A DNA stretch of 55,797 bases from Nocardioidaceae bacterium (GTDB lineage: Bacteria > Actinomycetota > Actinomycetes > Propionibacteriales > Nocardioidaceae), in the NCBI GenBank assembly GCA_030447585.1, contig JAUJOO010000002.1:141434-197230 (forward strand), given 5' to 3'. Positions 1 to 9,620 of this stretch are shown piece after piece. Numbering within the stretch: the stretch's first letter is position 1; each line of letters begins with the position of its first letter. The notes under the pieces were generated by a model that saw only the letters and a program-made list of their open reading frames with translations, was not told the origin of the DNA and did no database searches. The position numbers and the translations under genes are program-made.

Positions 1-1170
1 GAAGCGCAGCGCCAACTCGGGGTGCTCATTGCCGCCGGCACACCGCCCGACATCGTCCTGCCAACCGGCGTCTTCGGTATCTCGCTCTATCTCGACCAGA
101 ACGTGTGGGTGGACCTGAACCCCTTGCTCCAAGATGCAGGTGTCGACCTGGGTCTGTTCGTCGATGCGGCAGTGGCGGCAGCGAAGGCTCCCGCGTACTA
201 CGGTCCGGACTCCGACGTGATCGTAGGCATCCCGGCTGCCGTGTTCACCCATACGATCGCCTACAACAAGGATCTCTTCGCGGCAGCAGGCATCGATGAG
301 CCGCCACATCAATGGAACGCGCCGGGCTGGGACTACGACGCGCTCCTCGACATGGCAAAGATCCTCACTCTCGACTCGAGTGGGCGCACCGCGGCGGACG
401 CCGGGTTTGACCCGGACGACATCGTGCAGTTCGGCCTCGGACACTGGGACACCGGCTTGATGGCGTTGGGGTATGGCGCCCAGAAGTACGACCCCGAGTC
501 GCGCAGATTGCTGCTCGACTCGCCGGAGAACATTGCGGGCATTCAGTTCGGCGCGGATCTGACCAACGTGCATCACGTGCTGGCCACCGATCAGCTCGCC
601 GCGGGAGTAGCCGCCGGGGCCGATGACCCCCAGCTGGCGGCCTGGAAGTCAGGAAACATCGCGATCATCGACATGTGCGGCTGCGACCTGCTGAGCTACG
701 GTCTCGGCAACGACTTCGAATGGGACGTTGCCCCTTGGCCGCGGGGGCCGGAGCGGCTGGTGTCCACCTTGAACCTCGACGTGGGGGCGATTGTCGCTGC
801 CAGCACCCAGCACGCCACGGCGTTCGATGCCCTGGAGTTCTTGCTGGTAGATCCAGAGAACGCCAGGCGCCTCTCGACGAAGGGCTACGGTGCAATGTCT
901 CCCCTCCGAAGCCAGCAGGGCGCGTTCCTAGAAGAGCTGCAGGGAGACTTCCCGGGCGTAGATCTGCGTCTGTTCCTCGAAGCCTTCCCGTACTCGGTGA
1001 ACCAAGAAGGTTGGTTCCCGGCCTTCGCCGAGGTGGGAGACGTTGGCGGCGAGTACCTCGACCCGGTATTCCTGGGCAAGTCCACGGCGGCAGCGCGGCT
1101 CCCGGAGTACCAGCGGGCAGCCCAAGAGCTCGTCGACAAGTGGTTCGAGGAGAACGAGCTGCCATCTTGA
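1..1170 (+). CDS. ABC sugar transporter substrate-binding protein (5' partial)
   Basis: Extracellular solute-binding protein, family 1 (UgpB/MalE-like), which would capture a carbohydrate outside the cell and hand it to the two downstream permeases. The reading frame is open from base 1, so the gene starts upstream of the window; the GTG at 22 is only an internal codon. The lipoprotein signal peptide and N-terminal lobe are therefore missing. About 389 codons are visible. They contain the IAYNKDLF-type segment, an aromatic-rich stretch around PPHQWNAPGWDYDAL, and a C-terminal region typical of the family. The first permease starts 20 bp after the stop, which is operon-like. The sugar cannot be read from sequence. 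No frameshift is seen. Confidence 0.9.
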   Translation, partial: EAQRQLGVLIAAGTPPDIVLPTGVFGISLYLDQNVWVDLNPLLQDAGVDLGLFVDAAVAAAKAPAYYGPDSDVIVGIPAAVFTHTIAYNKDLFAAAGIDEPPHQWNAPGWDYDALLDMAKILTLDSSGRTAADAGFDPDDIVQFGLGHWDTGLMALGYGAQKYDPESRRLLLDSPENIAGIQFGADLTNVHHVLATDQLAAGVAAGADDPQLAAWKSGNIAIIDMCGCDLLSYGLGNDFEWDVAPWPRGPERLVSTLNLDVGAIVAASTQHATAFDALEFLLVDPENARRLSTKGYGAMSPLRSQQGAFLEELQGDFPGVDLRLFLEAFPYSVNQEGWFPAFAEVGDVGGEYLDPVFLGKSTAAARLPEYQRAAQELVDKWFEENELPS

Positions 1171-1189
1171 CGAGCGTGGGGCGCCGTCC

Positions 1190-2113
1190 ATGAGGAGAAC
1201 GGCCTTTCGGCGGGGGTCCACCCGCGAAGCCGTCGCCGCCTACGCATTCATCAGCCCGTGGCTCATCGGCTTCGTCGGGCTGACGGTGGGGCCGATGCTG
1301 GCGTCGCTGGTCTTGTCATTCACGGACTACAACCTGGTGACGACCAACTCCACCTCGTTTGTCGGGGGCGCGAACTATCAGGAAGCGCTGTTCGACGACC
1401 CCCTCGTCGTCAAGTCGCTGCGGGTGACGGCGTACTACGCGACGCTTGCCGTCGCGCTCGACCTGGTCGTTGGGCTGATGCTGGCACTCTTGCTGAACGC
1501 CGGATACCGGGGCATCGGCGCCATCCGAACCATCTACTACCTGCCGGCCGCGGTGTCCGGTGTCGCCGTGTCGCTCCTGTGGTTGTGGATATTCCAACCG
1601 AACGGTGGGATGGCCAACGGGATACTGGGACTAGTTGGTCTGCCCGGCATTGACTGGGTCTACTCGACCACGTGGGTGATACCGGCCTTCGTCCTGATGA
1701 GTCTTTGGGGCGTAGGGCGCAGCGCGTTCATCTACTTGGCCATACTGCAGCGGATCCCGACCCACCTCTATGAGGCGGCCGCCGTTGACGGGGCCAAGGC
1801 ACTGCGGCGGTTCTTCCGGATCACGGTCCCCTTGGTGACGCCTGCGATCTTCCTCAACCTGATCCTCGGGTTGATCGGGAACTTCCAGACGTTCACCCAG
1901 GCGTACGTCATCTCGGAGGGAGGCCCGGCCAACGCCAGCCTCTTCTACACGCTGTACCTCTATCGCAACGCCTTCCGCTACTTCGAAGTGGGGTACGCGT
2001 CGGCACTGGCATGGATCTTGTTCGCGCTGCTGCTGGCCCTCACGCTGCTGGTGTTCCGTACCGGCCGCCGGTGGGTGTACTACGAGGCTGGCGGCCCAGG
2101 AGAGCGCACCTGA
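1190..2113 (+). CDS. ABC sugar transporter permease, MalF/UgpA type
   Basis: Inner-membrane permease of a carbohydrate importer, about 307 residues with six predicted membrane segments. The cytoplasmic EAA loop that docks with the ATPase is canonical (YEAAAVDGAKALRRF followed by RITVPL, about residues 193-215). I chose ATG 1190: an upstream in-frame start would overlap the binding-protein gene by more than 100 bp, and MRRTAFRRGS followed by the first membrane helix is the usual N-terminus. Its stop overlaps the next permease start as TGATG. Short blocks of this gene recur, interrupted, at 4983-5398. Confidence 0.93.
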   Translation: MRRTAFRRGSTREAVAAYAFISPWLIGFVGLTVGPMLASLVLSFTDYNLVTTNSTSFVGGANYQEALFDDPLVVKSLRVTAYYATLAVALDLVVGLMLALLLNAGYRGIGAIRTIYYLPAAVSGVAVSLLWLWIFQPNGGMANGILGLVGLPGIDWVYSTTWVIPAFVLMSLWGVGRSAFIYLAILQRIPTHLYEAAAVDGAKALRRFFRITVPLVTPAIFLNLILGLIGNFQTFTQAYVISEGGPANASLFYTLYLYRNAFRYFEVGYASALAWILFALLLALTLLVFRTGRRWVYYEAGGPGERT

Positions 2114-2967
2114 TGGCGGTCACCGACGTACTAGGGCCGCGGCCGACCAGCCGTTGGGGTCGCCGGCTCTCCTTCCTCATCATCGCCGCAGGCGCTGCCG
2201 CCGTGCTGTTACCGCTGGCATGGATGTTGTCCACGTCGCTCAAGCCCGAAGCGCAAGTGTTTCGCTCTCCGATCCAGTGGGTCCCGTCGACGGTCCGTCT
2301 CGAGAACTATCCCGAGGCGACGTCGTCGATCCCGTTCTGGCGCTACGCGCTGAACTCAACGCTCGTGGCGGTTCCGGTGGTGATCGGTACGGTCCTCAGC
2401 TCGACCGCCGTCGCCTACGCCTTCGCCCGGCTGCGCGCGCCCGGCTTACCGTGGCTGTTCGGGCTGGTGATCGCCGCCATCATGCTCCCCGGCGAGGTCA
2501 CGCTGATCCCGTCGTTCCTGTTGTTCAAGGAGCTCGGCTGGGTGGGAACCTACTTGCCGCTGACGGTGCCGGCTTGGCTCGGGGGTGGTGCCTTCAACAT
2601 CTTCCTGTTGCGTCAGTACTTCCTCACGATCCCGCGAGAGCAGGAGGAACTGGCCAGAGTTGAGGGCCACAGTTTCTTCTCGATCCTGGTCCGCGTCATC
2701 ATTCCGCAGTCGTGGCCGGCCATCTCCGTGGTTGCAGCCCTGGAGTTCGTCCACGTGTGGAACGACTTTCTCGGGCCGCTGCTGTACCTCACCGAGCAAG
2801 ATCGCTACACGCTGCCGCTGGGCCTCAACTTCTACAAGGACATTTACAACACGCAGTGGGCACACCTCATGGCCGCTTCCCTACTGGCTCTCCTCCCCTG
2901 CATCGTCGTGTTCTTCCTGGCGCAGCGAGCGTTCACCTCAGGCGTCGTACTGACGGGTCGCCGCTGA
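2113..2967 (+). CDS. ABC sugar transporter permease, MalG/UgpE type
   Basis: Second permease of the importer, about 284 residues. A hydrophobic first helix (LSFLIIAAGAAAVLLPLAWM) is followed by the large MalG-like periplasmic segment and further helices. The EAA-type loop is recognisable but divergent: EELARVEGHSFFSILVRV replaces the usual EAAxxDGA form. Translation probably couples to the first permease through the TGATG overlap at 2111-2115. The 3' end overlaps the convergent ATPase gene by 35 bp (2933-2967), so the two messages are complementary at their ends. Confidence 0.93.
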   Translation: MAVTDVLGPRPTSRWGRRLSFLIIAAGAAAVLLPLAWMLSTSLKPEAQVFRSPIQWVPSTVRLENYPEATSSIPFWRYALNSTLVAVPVVIGTVLSSTAVAYAFARLRAPGLPWLFGLVIAAIMLPGEVTLIPSFLLFKELGWVGTYLPLTVPAWLGGGAFNIFLLRQYFLTIPREQEELARVEGHSFFSILVRVIIPQSWPAISVVAALEFVHVWNDFLGPLLYLTEQDRYTLPLGLNFYKDIYNTQWAHLMAASLLALLPCIVVFFLAQRAFTSGVVLTGRR

Positions 2968-4108
2968 CCACTGCTTCCCCGGTCTCGAAGTCGAAGAAGC
3001 AGACGCGCGAGGTGTCGAGAGCGATCGCCAGTAGGGAACCGGGGATGGCGTCGACCCGTGCGTCAACAGCGGCGATGAGGGTGCTGCCGGAGTCGCCGAG
3101 GCTGAACGGAACGTCGGGAGTCTCGTCATCACGCACGCTCACCGGTTGCGCATCGACGTCGAAGTGGAGCAGGGAGACACCGCCGAGCGTCTCGACCTCG
3201 GTGACAGTCAGCTCGACCGTTGGCGCTCGCCCAAATCCCGCTGTGAACGGATCTGCTCCGAAATGCTCGGGTCGAATGCCGACGACGATCTTGTCCGACG
3301 TGACCTGCGCGGGCACCGGGATCGACCAGGGCCCTGCCCGAGCTACCCGGTCGCCATCATCGAGTTGGACGTGTGCCACCAACAGGTTCATCGGAGGAGT
3401 TCCGATGAAGCCCGCGACGAAGACGTTGGCGGGGGCCTGGTACAGGCGTTGGGGATGATCGAGTTGCTGTAGTCGGCCGCGGCGCAACACCGCCACGCGG
3501 TCGCCGATGGTCAGCGCCTCTGTCTGATCGTGGGTCACGTAGAGGAAGGTGGCACCGAGTTCGCGGTGAAGGCGGCGGATCTCACTGCGCAGTGCCACGC
3601 GCAGCTTTGCGTCGAGGTTGGACAGCGGTTCGTCCATGAGGAACGCCGATGGTTGCCGCACTATGGCGCGGCCCATCGCCACTCGCTGCCGTTCTCCCCC
3701 CGACAGAGCTCTGGGCTTGCGGTGCAGCAGCGGCTCAATGCCAAGGAGTGCCGCCACTGCTCTGACACGGTGATCGATGGCCTTGCGCCCAATGCGCTTC
3801 GCCTTGAGTCCGAAGGCCAGGTTTTGGTAAGCGCTCAAGTGAGGGTAGAGCGCATAATCCTGGAAGACGATGGCAAGATCGCGGTCGCCAGGGGCCATAT
3901 CCGTGACCACTCGACCCTCGATCGTCACCTCGCCCGTGGTTGGGGTCTCCAACCCCGCGAGGATCCGTAGCACGGTCGACTTGCCGCAACCAGACGGTCC
4001 AACCAGTGCGAGCAGTTCTCCATCGTCGATATCGAGATGGAGGTCGGCCACCGCGAGCGTGCCGTCGGCGAACCTCTTTGAGATTCCCGCCAGACTGATC
4101 GCCGCCAC
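2933..4108 (-). CDS. ABC sugar transporter ATP-binding protein, MalK/UgpC/MsmK type
   Basis: ATPase of a carbohydrate importer, 391 residues. Visible motifs: Walker A GPSGCGKS (37-44), Q-loop Gln83, signature LSGGE (135-139), Walker B LMDEP (157-161) and H-loop His193. A C-terminal TOBE/MalK regulatory region of about 150 residues is present, as expected for the CUT1 class. It is encoded convergently to the permeases and overlaps the last one by 35 bp rather than sitting in their operon, so it has its own promoter. It could serve several importers, as MsmK does. Upstream sequence is short: broken methylase DNA begins about 20 bp before its start. Confidence 0.93.
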   Translation of the reverse strand: MAAISLAGISKRFADGTLAVADLHLDIDDGELLALVGPSGCGKSTVLRILAGLETPTTGEVTIEGRVVTDMAPGDRDLAIVFQDYALYPHLSAYQNLAFGLKAKRIGRKAIDHRVRAVAALLGIEPLLHRKPRALSGGERQRVAMGRAIVRQPSAFLMDEPLSNLDAKLRVALRSEIRRLHRELGATFLYVTHDQTEALTIGDRVAVLRRGRLQQLDHPQRLYQAPANVFVAGFIGTPPMNLLVAHVQLDDGDRVARAGPWSIPVPAQVTSDKIVVGIRPEHFGADPFTAGFGRAPTVELTVTEVETLGGVSLLHFDVDAQPVSVRDDETPDVPFSLGDSGSTLIAAVDARVDAIPGSLLAIALDTSRVCFFDFETGEAVVSGDPSVRRLR

Positions 4109-4121
4109 AGCCGGATCCTAA

Positions 4122-4805
<684 letters not shown>

Positions 4806-4982
4806 GCCCACGCGGTGTCTCGATCACGCCACGGTCGATGACTTGAGACACCAACCGGTTCAATAGGCAACGGGCGTGCCAGCCCTCCGCTGTCACTGTG
4901 ACCTCGACGACCAGCGCAAGCCTGGGCGAAGGCACATCAACCTGCAGCGATTCAGACATCATGCAGGTCGCGGATGCATTCC

Positions 4983-5398
4983 GGGGCATGCCGAGCCGGA
5001 TGGGATGGCCAACGGGATGAACTGTGCTGTCCGCACGGCTGTGCCGCCCTGGGGTTCGGCATTGACCATGGTCTGTTGACACCTCGACGCGCCGACCACA
5101 TGGCGGTCACCTCTACAGGTCCGCACGTCCCGGTTCGCGTCGATCACAACCTGACCCGATCGTCTTCGGGGCGTAGGGCGCAGCGCGTTGAGTTCATCTA
5201 CTTGCGGTTGTGCCATACTGCAGCGGATCCCGTGGTCCCTGATGAGCAGGTTTTCCGCGCCTGAGTCGCGGATATCAGCGACGGTCGACTCGGGAGACGG
5301 TGCCAAGGCACTGCGGCGGTTCGCGCGGATCACGGTCCACCGCGCAAGTGACGCCTCGGGCGATCTTCCTCGGTGGAACCGGTGGATCCTCGGGTTGG
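4983..5398 (+). pseudogene. Interrupted patchwork copy of the neighbouring sugar-permease gene
   Basis: Several blocks match the permease at 1505-1875 base for base, mostly in the same order. They include a 22-base block near 5166 (source about 1706), a 12-base block at 5193, a 21-base block near 5211 (source about 1738), a 20-base block near 5302 covering the GAKALRRF codons, and shorter blocks at 4983, 5001, 5057, 5329, 5348 and 5385. Short non-matching inserts such as GAG and CGGTTGT separate them. One frame still reads AILQRIP and DGAKALRRF-RITV. No open permease frame remains. It is either a scrambled recent duplicate or an assembly artefact. Bases 4806-4982, before it, hold nothing I recognise. 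Confidence 0.6.
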
Positions 5399-5429
5399 AT
5401 GCGGGTGGAACTCGCCCAACGTTGCACTC

Positions 5430-6270
5430 GGCGGTGCCGGCGTCGGACGGTCCGGTCGCGCGAGGCAAGCAGGGTGTCGTGTGGCGGCTGGAAACGGCAG
5501 AGGGCAGCTGGGCGGTGAAGGTGCCGTTCCACCCAACCGGCGAGGACGAGGTGCGTTGGCGGCCGTGTTCCAGCAGCGGCCTACGCCGCCGGTGTTCGTA
5601 CGCCGCAGGTCCGGCGTACCACGGAGGGCGTGTGTTCGCCGCCGGCACGGCCAGGGTGTACGAGAGTGGGTAGACCTGCAGGCCCCGAACTCCTGTCTCG
5701 ACCCGGCACGGGTGGGCGCGGTGGTGGCCGCCATCCATCACCAGTCACTGAGCTCGGCACGTTGGACCCGTGGTACCACGAACCGGTCGGTGCGGCCGGG
5801 GGCCAGCTGGTCGAGCAGCTCCTGGAGGCAGGTGCGCCGTTTGCCGGCCGGTTGGCCGACTTGCGTGATGAACTGGTCGCGCTGGACCTGATCGAGCCAC
5901 CGCAGGCTGCGGACCTGTCACCGCGACCTTTGGGCCGACAATCGTCTTGGCGACGGCGGACCGAAGTCTGCGTCATCGACTGGGAGAACAGTGGGCCGGC
6001 TGATCCGAGCCAGGGCTCGGGTGTTCCTCTTCGAGTTCGCCCGCACCGACTCGGGCCGGGCCGCGAGCTGCCGCCTACCAGGAGGCCGGTGGACCGGCAA
6101 CTGTGAGTCGTCGCGGCCACTTCTCGATGCTCATCGCGCAACTCCCGGGCACATCCCGAGATCGCCGCCACGGACTGGCTGTCCGCGCTCACCGGTCCGT
6201 GCCGACTCCGCCGCCCTGGATCGGTGAAGTCCTCGAGAACCGCACACCCGAGGCTCCTCGACGTCGTTGA
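5430..6270 (+). pseudogene. Aminoglycoside phosphotransferase (APH)-family kinase, multiply frameshifted
   Basis: Segments of an APH/choline-kinase-type phosphotransferase appear in all three frames. In order: GKQGVVWRLETAEGSWAVKVPF (ATP-site Lys, about 5466-5532), DLQAPNSCLDPARVGAVVAAIHH, WYHEPVGAAGGQLVEQLLEAG, RLADLRDELVALD, the catalytic loop HRDLWADN at 5919-5942, VCVIDWENSG with the metal-binding Asp at 5966-5995, LFEFARTDSGRA, and GHFSMLIAQL. At least five frame changes separate them, so no functional protein is possible as sequenced. The catalytic motifs themselves are intact, which suggests recent decay or sequence error. The natural substrate is unknown. Confidence 0.75.
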
Positions 6271-6790
6271 GGGCAACCTGTGGGAACGCCACGCCGTCAA
6301 AGCAGCCAAGGTCGACGAGCTGCTGAACTCCGAACTGACCTCGTGGCGCCGTGCTCGGTGGTGATCGGTATGCCGGTCCTCATGGCGAGCGATCAAACAG
6401 CTGGACCGATGCACGTGTCTTCACCGTCGATCGTCTACGCAGTGCCGGTCGACGCGGCGAAGGGAAGACCGGGCGGCCACCCGCCTGCTCCACCGGAAGG
6501 CCCTGATGTCCACGGCCACAACTCCGACCCAGACACCACGGGGAGACGCCCACGGCCCTTCCGACACCCGAACAGCGTGCGCCGAACGGTGTCGGCGTCA
6601 AGGCCCTCCAGCCGTGTCGAGGCAAGCGCCGGCCAACGGCTTGACCGTGGCTCCTTCAGGGATGACCTGGGTGATCAGCCGGGCGCGAGTCAGACCTGCG
6701 TCTCCGCAGCGATGGTTCACCACGTCTCGTCACACTTCGTTCATGTGTCGTCATGCAGGGGAGGCCGGGGAGGGAGCCCTGCCGGTCGGG
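6271..6790. other. About 520 bp with no recognisable gene
   Basis: This stretch follows the end of the phosphotransferase remnant. Open frames of 60-230 codons exist on both strands, but they are Arg/Pro/Ser/Gly-rich, overlap one another in different frames, and show no conserved motif. I see no transposase, terminal repeat or RNA gene. A plausible Shine-Dalgarno (GAGAAAGG, about 6790) at its right edge belongs to the DUF1059 remnant. Confidence 0.5.
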
Positions 6791-6806
6791 AGAAAGGCTT
6801 GTACTG

Positions 6807-7022
6807 ATGAAGACGATGACCTGCCGCCAGTTGGGCGGACCGTGCGACCTGGCGTTGCATGGGAAGACCGCCGACGACGCTATCAAGGCTCAAGACGGGC
6901 ACCTTCGGTCTGGAGACATTGCCCACGGACCAGCGCACGAGGAGATGAAGCGCCGTTGGAGGCACCCGGTCCCGCGATGGGCTGGTACCGCGACGCCAAG
7001 AAGGCGTTCGCTGAGCTGCCGA
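6807..7022 (+). pseudogene. DUF1059 family small protein, frameshifted
   Basis: It starts with ATG 6807 after GAGAAAGG and reads MKTMTCRQLGGPCDLALHGK then TADDAIKAQDGHL, the hallmark N-terminus of DUF1059 proteins, with Cys6 and Cys13 conserved. Compared with the family a few residues are missing after GHL. The frame then shifts near 6965, and the family's C-terminal MGWYRDAKKAFAELP continues in another frame at 6977-7021. The function of DUF1059 is unknown. The remnant lies tail to tail with the SigJ-like remnant. Confidence 0.75.
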
Positions 7023-7040
7023 GGACTGTAGCGTTCTGCC

Positions 7041-7834
7041 TCACCGCGCCGCGTCGCCCTTCCTGGCACGTACTCGCTCCAGGATCACCGGGTCGTCGGA
7101 AGTCATTTCCGCCGTCGACCACGGTGAAGTCGGCCATGGCTTCGCCCCGGTGTACCCACGCAGCGCCGGGCCGATGGCCGACGAAGACCACGCCTTGGCG
7201 GCGCCGTTGAAGAAGTCGGCGACCCTGCGTCGGCCGGCGATGAGCTGGGGCGTGCCCAGAGCCACCGCCGCGGAGTCCGCTTCGACAACGGCGTCGGGGC
7301 CAGAAGCTCCAGAAGCCGGCTGAAGTCGCCACCTTTGGCCGCGGCCAGAAAGGCGTCGACGACCTCCCATCGGCGAGCGTGTCCTCAGAGGCCGGCCGCC
7401 CTCCTGGCTCGCGCTGCGAGGCGCTTCGCTGTTCTCGAGAATCGCTGCGATAGTGGTGAAATCGAAGCCGAAGCTGTCGTGCACTATGAAGGCAACACGC
7501 TCACCGGGCGTCAGGCGATCGAGTACGACCGCCAGCGCGATCCCCACGGTGTCAGCCAGCGCGACCTCCTCTGCGGGTCGGGGTGCAGCTCTGCCACCTC
7601 GATGTTGTCCTCGGGCGTGGGCACTCTGGCACGGAGCCGATCAAGGCACAGCCGGGTGGTCACCGTGGTCAACCAACCGGGAAGGTTCGTGATCTCCGAT
7701 CTGTGCCATGCAGCCTGAGCCAGGCCTGCGGACGATGTCCTGGGCCTCGCCTCGTCCCCGAGCACACGAGTGGCGAGGCGCACCAGGCGCGGTCGTTCAG
7801 CCTCAAAGGCGATGGTGGAGTCCAAGATCGTCAC
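7041..7834 (-). pseudogene. SigJ-type ECF sigma factor with SnoaL-like C-terminus, frameshifted
   Basis: From GTG 7834 the frame reads FEAERPRLVRLATRVLGDEA (sigma region 2), then after local scrambling NLPGWLTTVTTRLCLDRLRA. Another frame continues with VVLDRLTPGERVAFIVHDSF then GFDFTTIAAIL (region 4), and a third with PDAVVEADSAAVALGTPQL then IAGRRRVADFFNGAAKA, typical of the SnoaL-like tail of ECF41/SigJ factors. It ends RVRARKGDAAR. At least four indels break the protein. The family normally activates small stress regulons, often its own neighbour. As sequenced it is inactive. Confidence 0.78.
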
Positions 7835-7896
7835 ATCCTCGTCGTGGACGTCGTCATCATGACGAGCGACGCCTCCACCGTGTGACTGGAAGATGG

Positions 7897-8308
7897 ATGG
7901 CGAGCAAGCGACGAGCCGCAGGAGTCGGCGCCAGCGAGGATCGACGAAGCGATCACCAATCTTGAGGATTGGCGAGGCGAACGCTGCTGGCCGAGATCCG
8001 CGGCCTCATCCACGAGGAACTGCCCGACGTCACCGAGACGTGGAAATGGATGGGGAGTCCGGTGTGGGAGCACAACGGCATCATTGTCGGAAACGCGCAC
8101 AAGGCGAAGGTTAAACTCACCTTCCCCCAGGGCGCCCACCGAAGACCGACATCGACTCTTCAACGCCGGCTTCGGCGGCAAGGCCTGGCATGCCATCGAG
8201 CTGTACGAGGCCGACACGCTCGACAGGACAGCCGTCCGCGCCCTGATCCGGGAAGCCGCCGACTACAACGCCAAACAAGGAACTAGAGAAACCCAGCAGC
8301 TAGATTGA
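7897..8308 (+). pseudogene. DUF1801 (YdhG-like) protein, frameshifted
   Basis: Family segments appear in successive frames: PARIDEAITNLEDWRGE (about 7935-7985), then LLAEIRGLIHEELPDVTETW and KWMGSPVWEHNGIIV and GNAHKAKVKLTFPQGA in the frame from 7969, then LFNAGFGGKAWHAIELYEAD and TLDRTAVRALIREAADYNAK in a third frame up to the stop at 8306-8308. ATG 7897 is the likely original start, and the frame is lost within a few codons of it. DUF1801 proteins are small YdhG/YjbR-like proteins of unknown function. The conserved KWMGSPVW core is intact. Bases 8309-8499 after it hold nothing recognisable. Confidence 0.75.
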
Positions 8309-8499
8309 CTGGCTGGCACCGACAGGCCGTAGGCGACTGCACAGGGCGTGGAGATGGCCCTTTGGGAGGCCTGGGGGACATACTACGGACAGGCTTTGCC
8401 GCTGGGCGTTGCCCGACGACTCTACAGCTCTCGACTCCTGGCAGCCTCAATCCTCGAAGGCGCGCGAGCACGGCGCAGGTGAGTACGACGGCCGCCGTG

Positions 8500-9024
8500 C
8501 TCCACCGTTCCCCGGCAATGCCGTTCATCGTCGCAATCCTGATCTCCCACCTGATCCGGGTCGGGGCTCGTAGTCCAAGGTGCGCCACACTCGGCGTGGT
8601 CGGCGGGTTCGGGCACAGCGTTTTCAGCGGGATCACTCTGGTGCAGTTGTCAATGGCCTCCGACGAGCAGAACCGCGCGGCCTATGTCTCGGTACTCGAG
8701 GCGGTCGAGTCTTGGCCGGCAGTGACGTTCATGGCAATGGGCCTGATCGGCACCGTGCTCGACTCCTCCTACTAGCGGCGGGGCTGTGGCGGGCGTCTGT
8801 CGGTCCGCGATGGGTCCCGTTGACACTTGTCGCCTTCCTTGTCACCGAGTTCGTGGTAGTGGCGTCGCGGAATGGGCGTCGTCATTGGCGGTGCTCCTAT
8901 ACGCAGTCGTATTCGGTGCGCTCGCCGCAACCGTCTGGCGGAACACAATCGTGCGTTGGCAGACAGCCGTACGGCCAGCGGTGAACATCGGAGCGACCGA
9001 GCAGAGCAAAATCAAGCGGAGTTA
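8500..9024 (+). pseudogene. Polytopic membrane protein remnant
   Basis: Hydrophobic segments run through three frames: FIVAILISHLIRVG and ATLGVVGGFGHSVFSGITLV with VTFMAMGLIGTVL (about 8521-8760), then LLLLAAGLWRASVGPRWVPL and TLVAFLVTEFVV (about 8762-8860), then GVAEWASSLAVLLYAVVFGA then LAATVWR (about 8862-8945). Together they resemble a four- to five-helix actinobacterial integral membrane protein of unknown function (DUF4386-like architecture, which is a guess). Two frame changes near 8760 and 8862 break it. Confidence 0.55.
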
Positions 9025-9048
9025 GCCGCGTCTGTCACGCTTGAGGTG

Positions 9049-9620
9049 ATGAAGACGCCGTCGGCTGCCGACTTCGACGCGTTCGCGCACACCATGTGCC
9101 GCGACTGGCTCAGGTCGCAGACCTCCTGACCGGAGACCGCGCCGCTGCCGAAGCTCATTGTCGACGCCCTTGTCCTCGTGTACCGGCGCTGGGCGCGGCT
9201 GGGCTGAGCCCAGACCCGTTGGTCGGGGCGAGAAGGGCGCTGACTTCGACATATCCTCCGCAGCGTTGGCCGACCCGGCAGGACCGACGGGAACGCGGCG
9301 CTGGAGCTCGCGGACAGCGACGGTACGGCGCCCGAGCGAAGGAAGGTGTCGAAGCCGTCTGGGAGGCGGTCCTCGACCTGTCACCCCGAGAGCGAGCAGT
9401 ACTCGTCTGGAGCGTCTTCGCAGGCCTTCCGGACGGTGCCGTCGCTCGGACCACAGCGGTGTTGCCGCTCGGCGTCGCTCGCACCGTCCGGAGGGCGCTC
9501 GACCAGGTGGGTTTGACGGCGGGCGTCGGGGCCGATTACGAGATCGCCGGCCAGCCTGCAAGCCGCGACCGGGTCGCCGCCGAGGTGGCCGCGTGCTTCG
9601 AAAGGCACCATCGACCGGGG
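9049..9620 (+). pseudogene. ECF-type sigma-70 factor, frameshifted
   Basis: ATG 9049 begins MKTPSAADFDAFAHTM, a region-2-like start. The frame shifts near 9100 into RLAQVADLLTGDRAAAE and then into LVLVYRRWARLGLSPDP-like sequence. From about 9355 one frame reads EAVWEAVLDLSPRERAVLVW and then SVFAGLPDGAVARTTAVLPL, GVARTVRRALDQVG, which matches region 4 of SigE-family ECF factors with the helix-turn-helix. It ends around VAACFERH near 9605. At least three indels interrupt it. The following remnant may have been its partner or a fused C-terminal domain. Confidence 0.68.

Noticed and set aside
4959-5741. 260-codon open frame on the minus strand
   Set aside because: It runs antisense to both the permease-like blocks and the kinase remnant, is Arg/Pro/Ser-rich and shows no family motif. 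High GC content keeps such frames open by chance.
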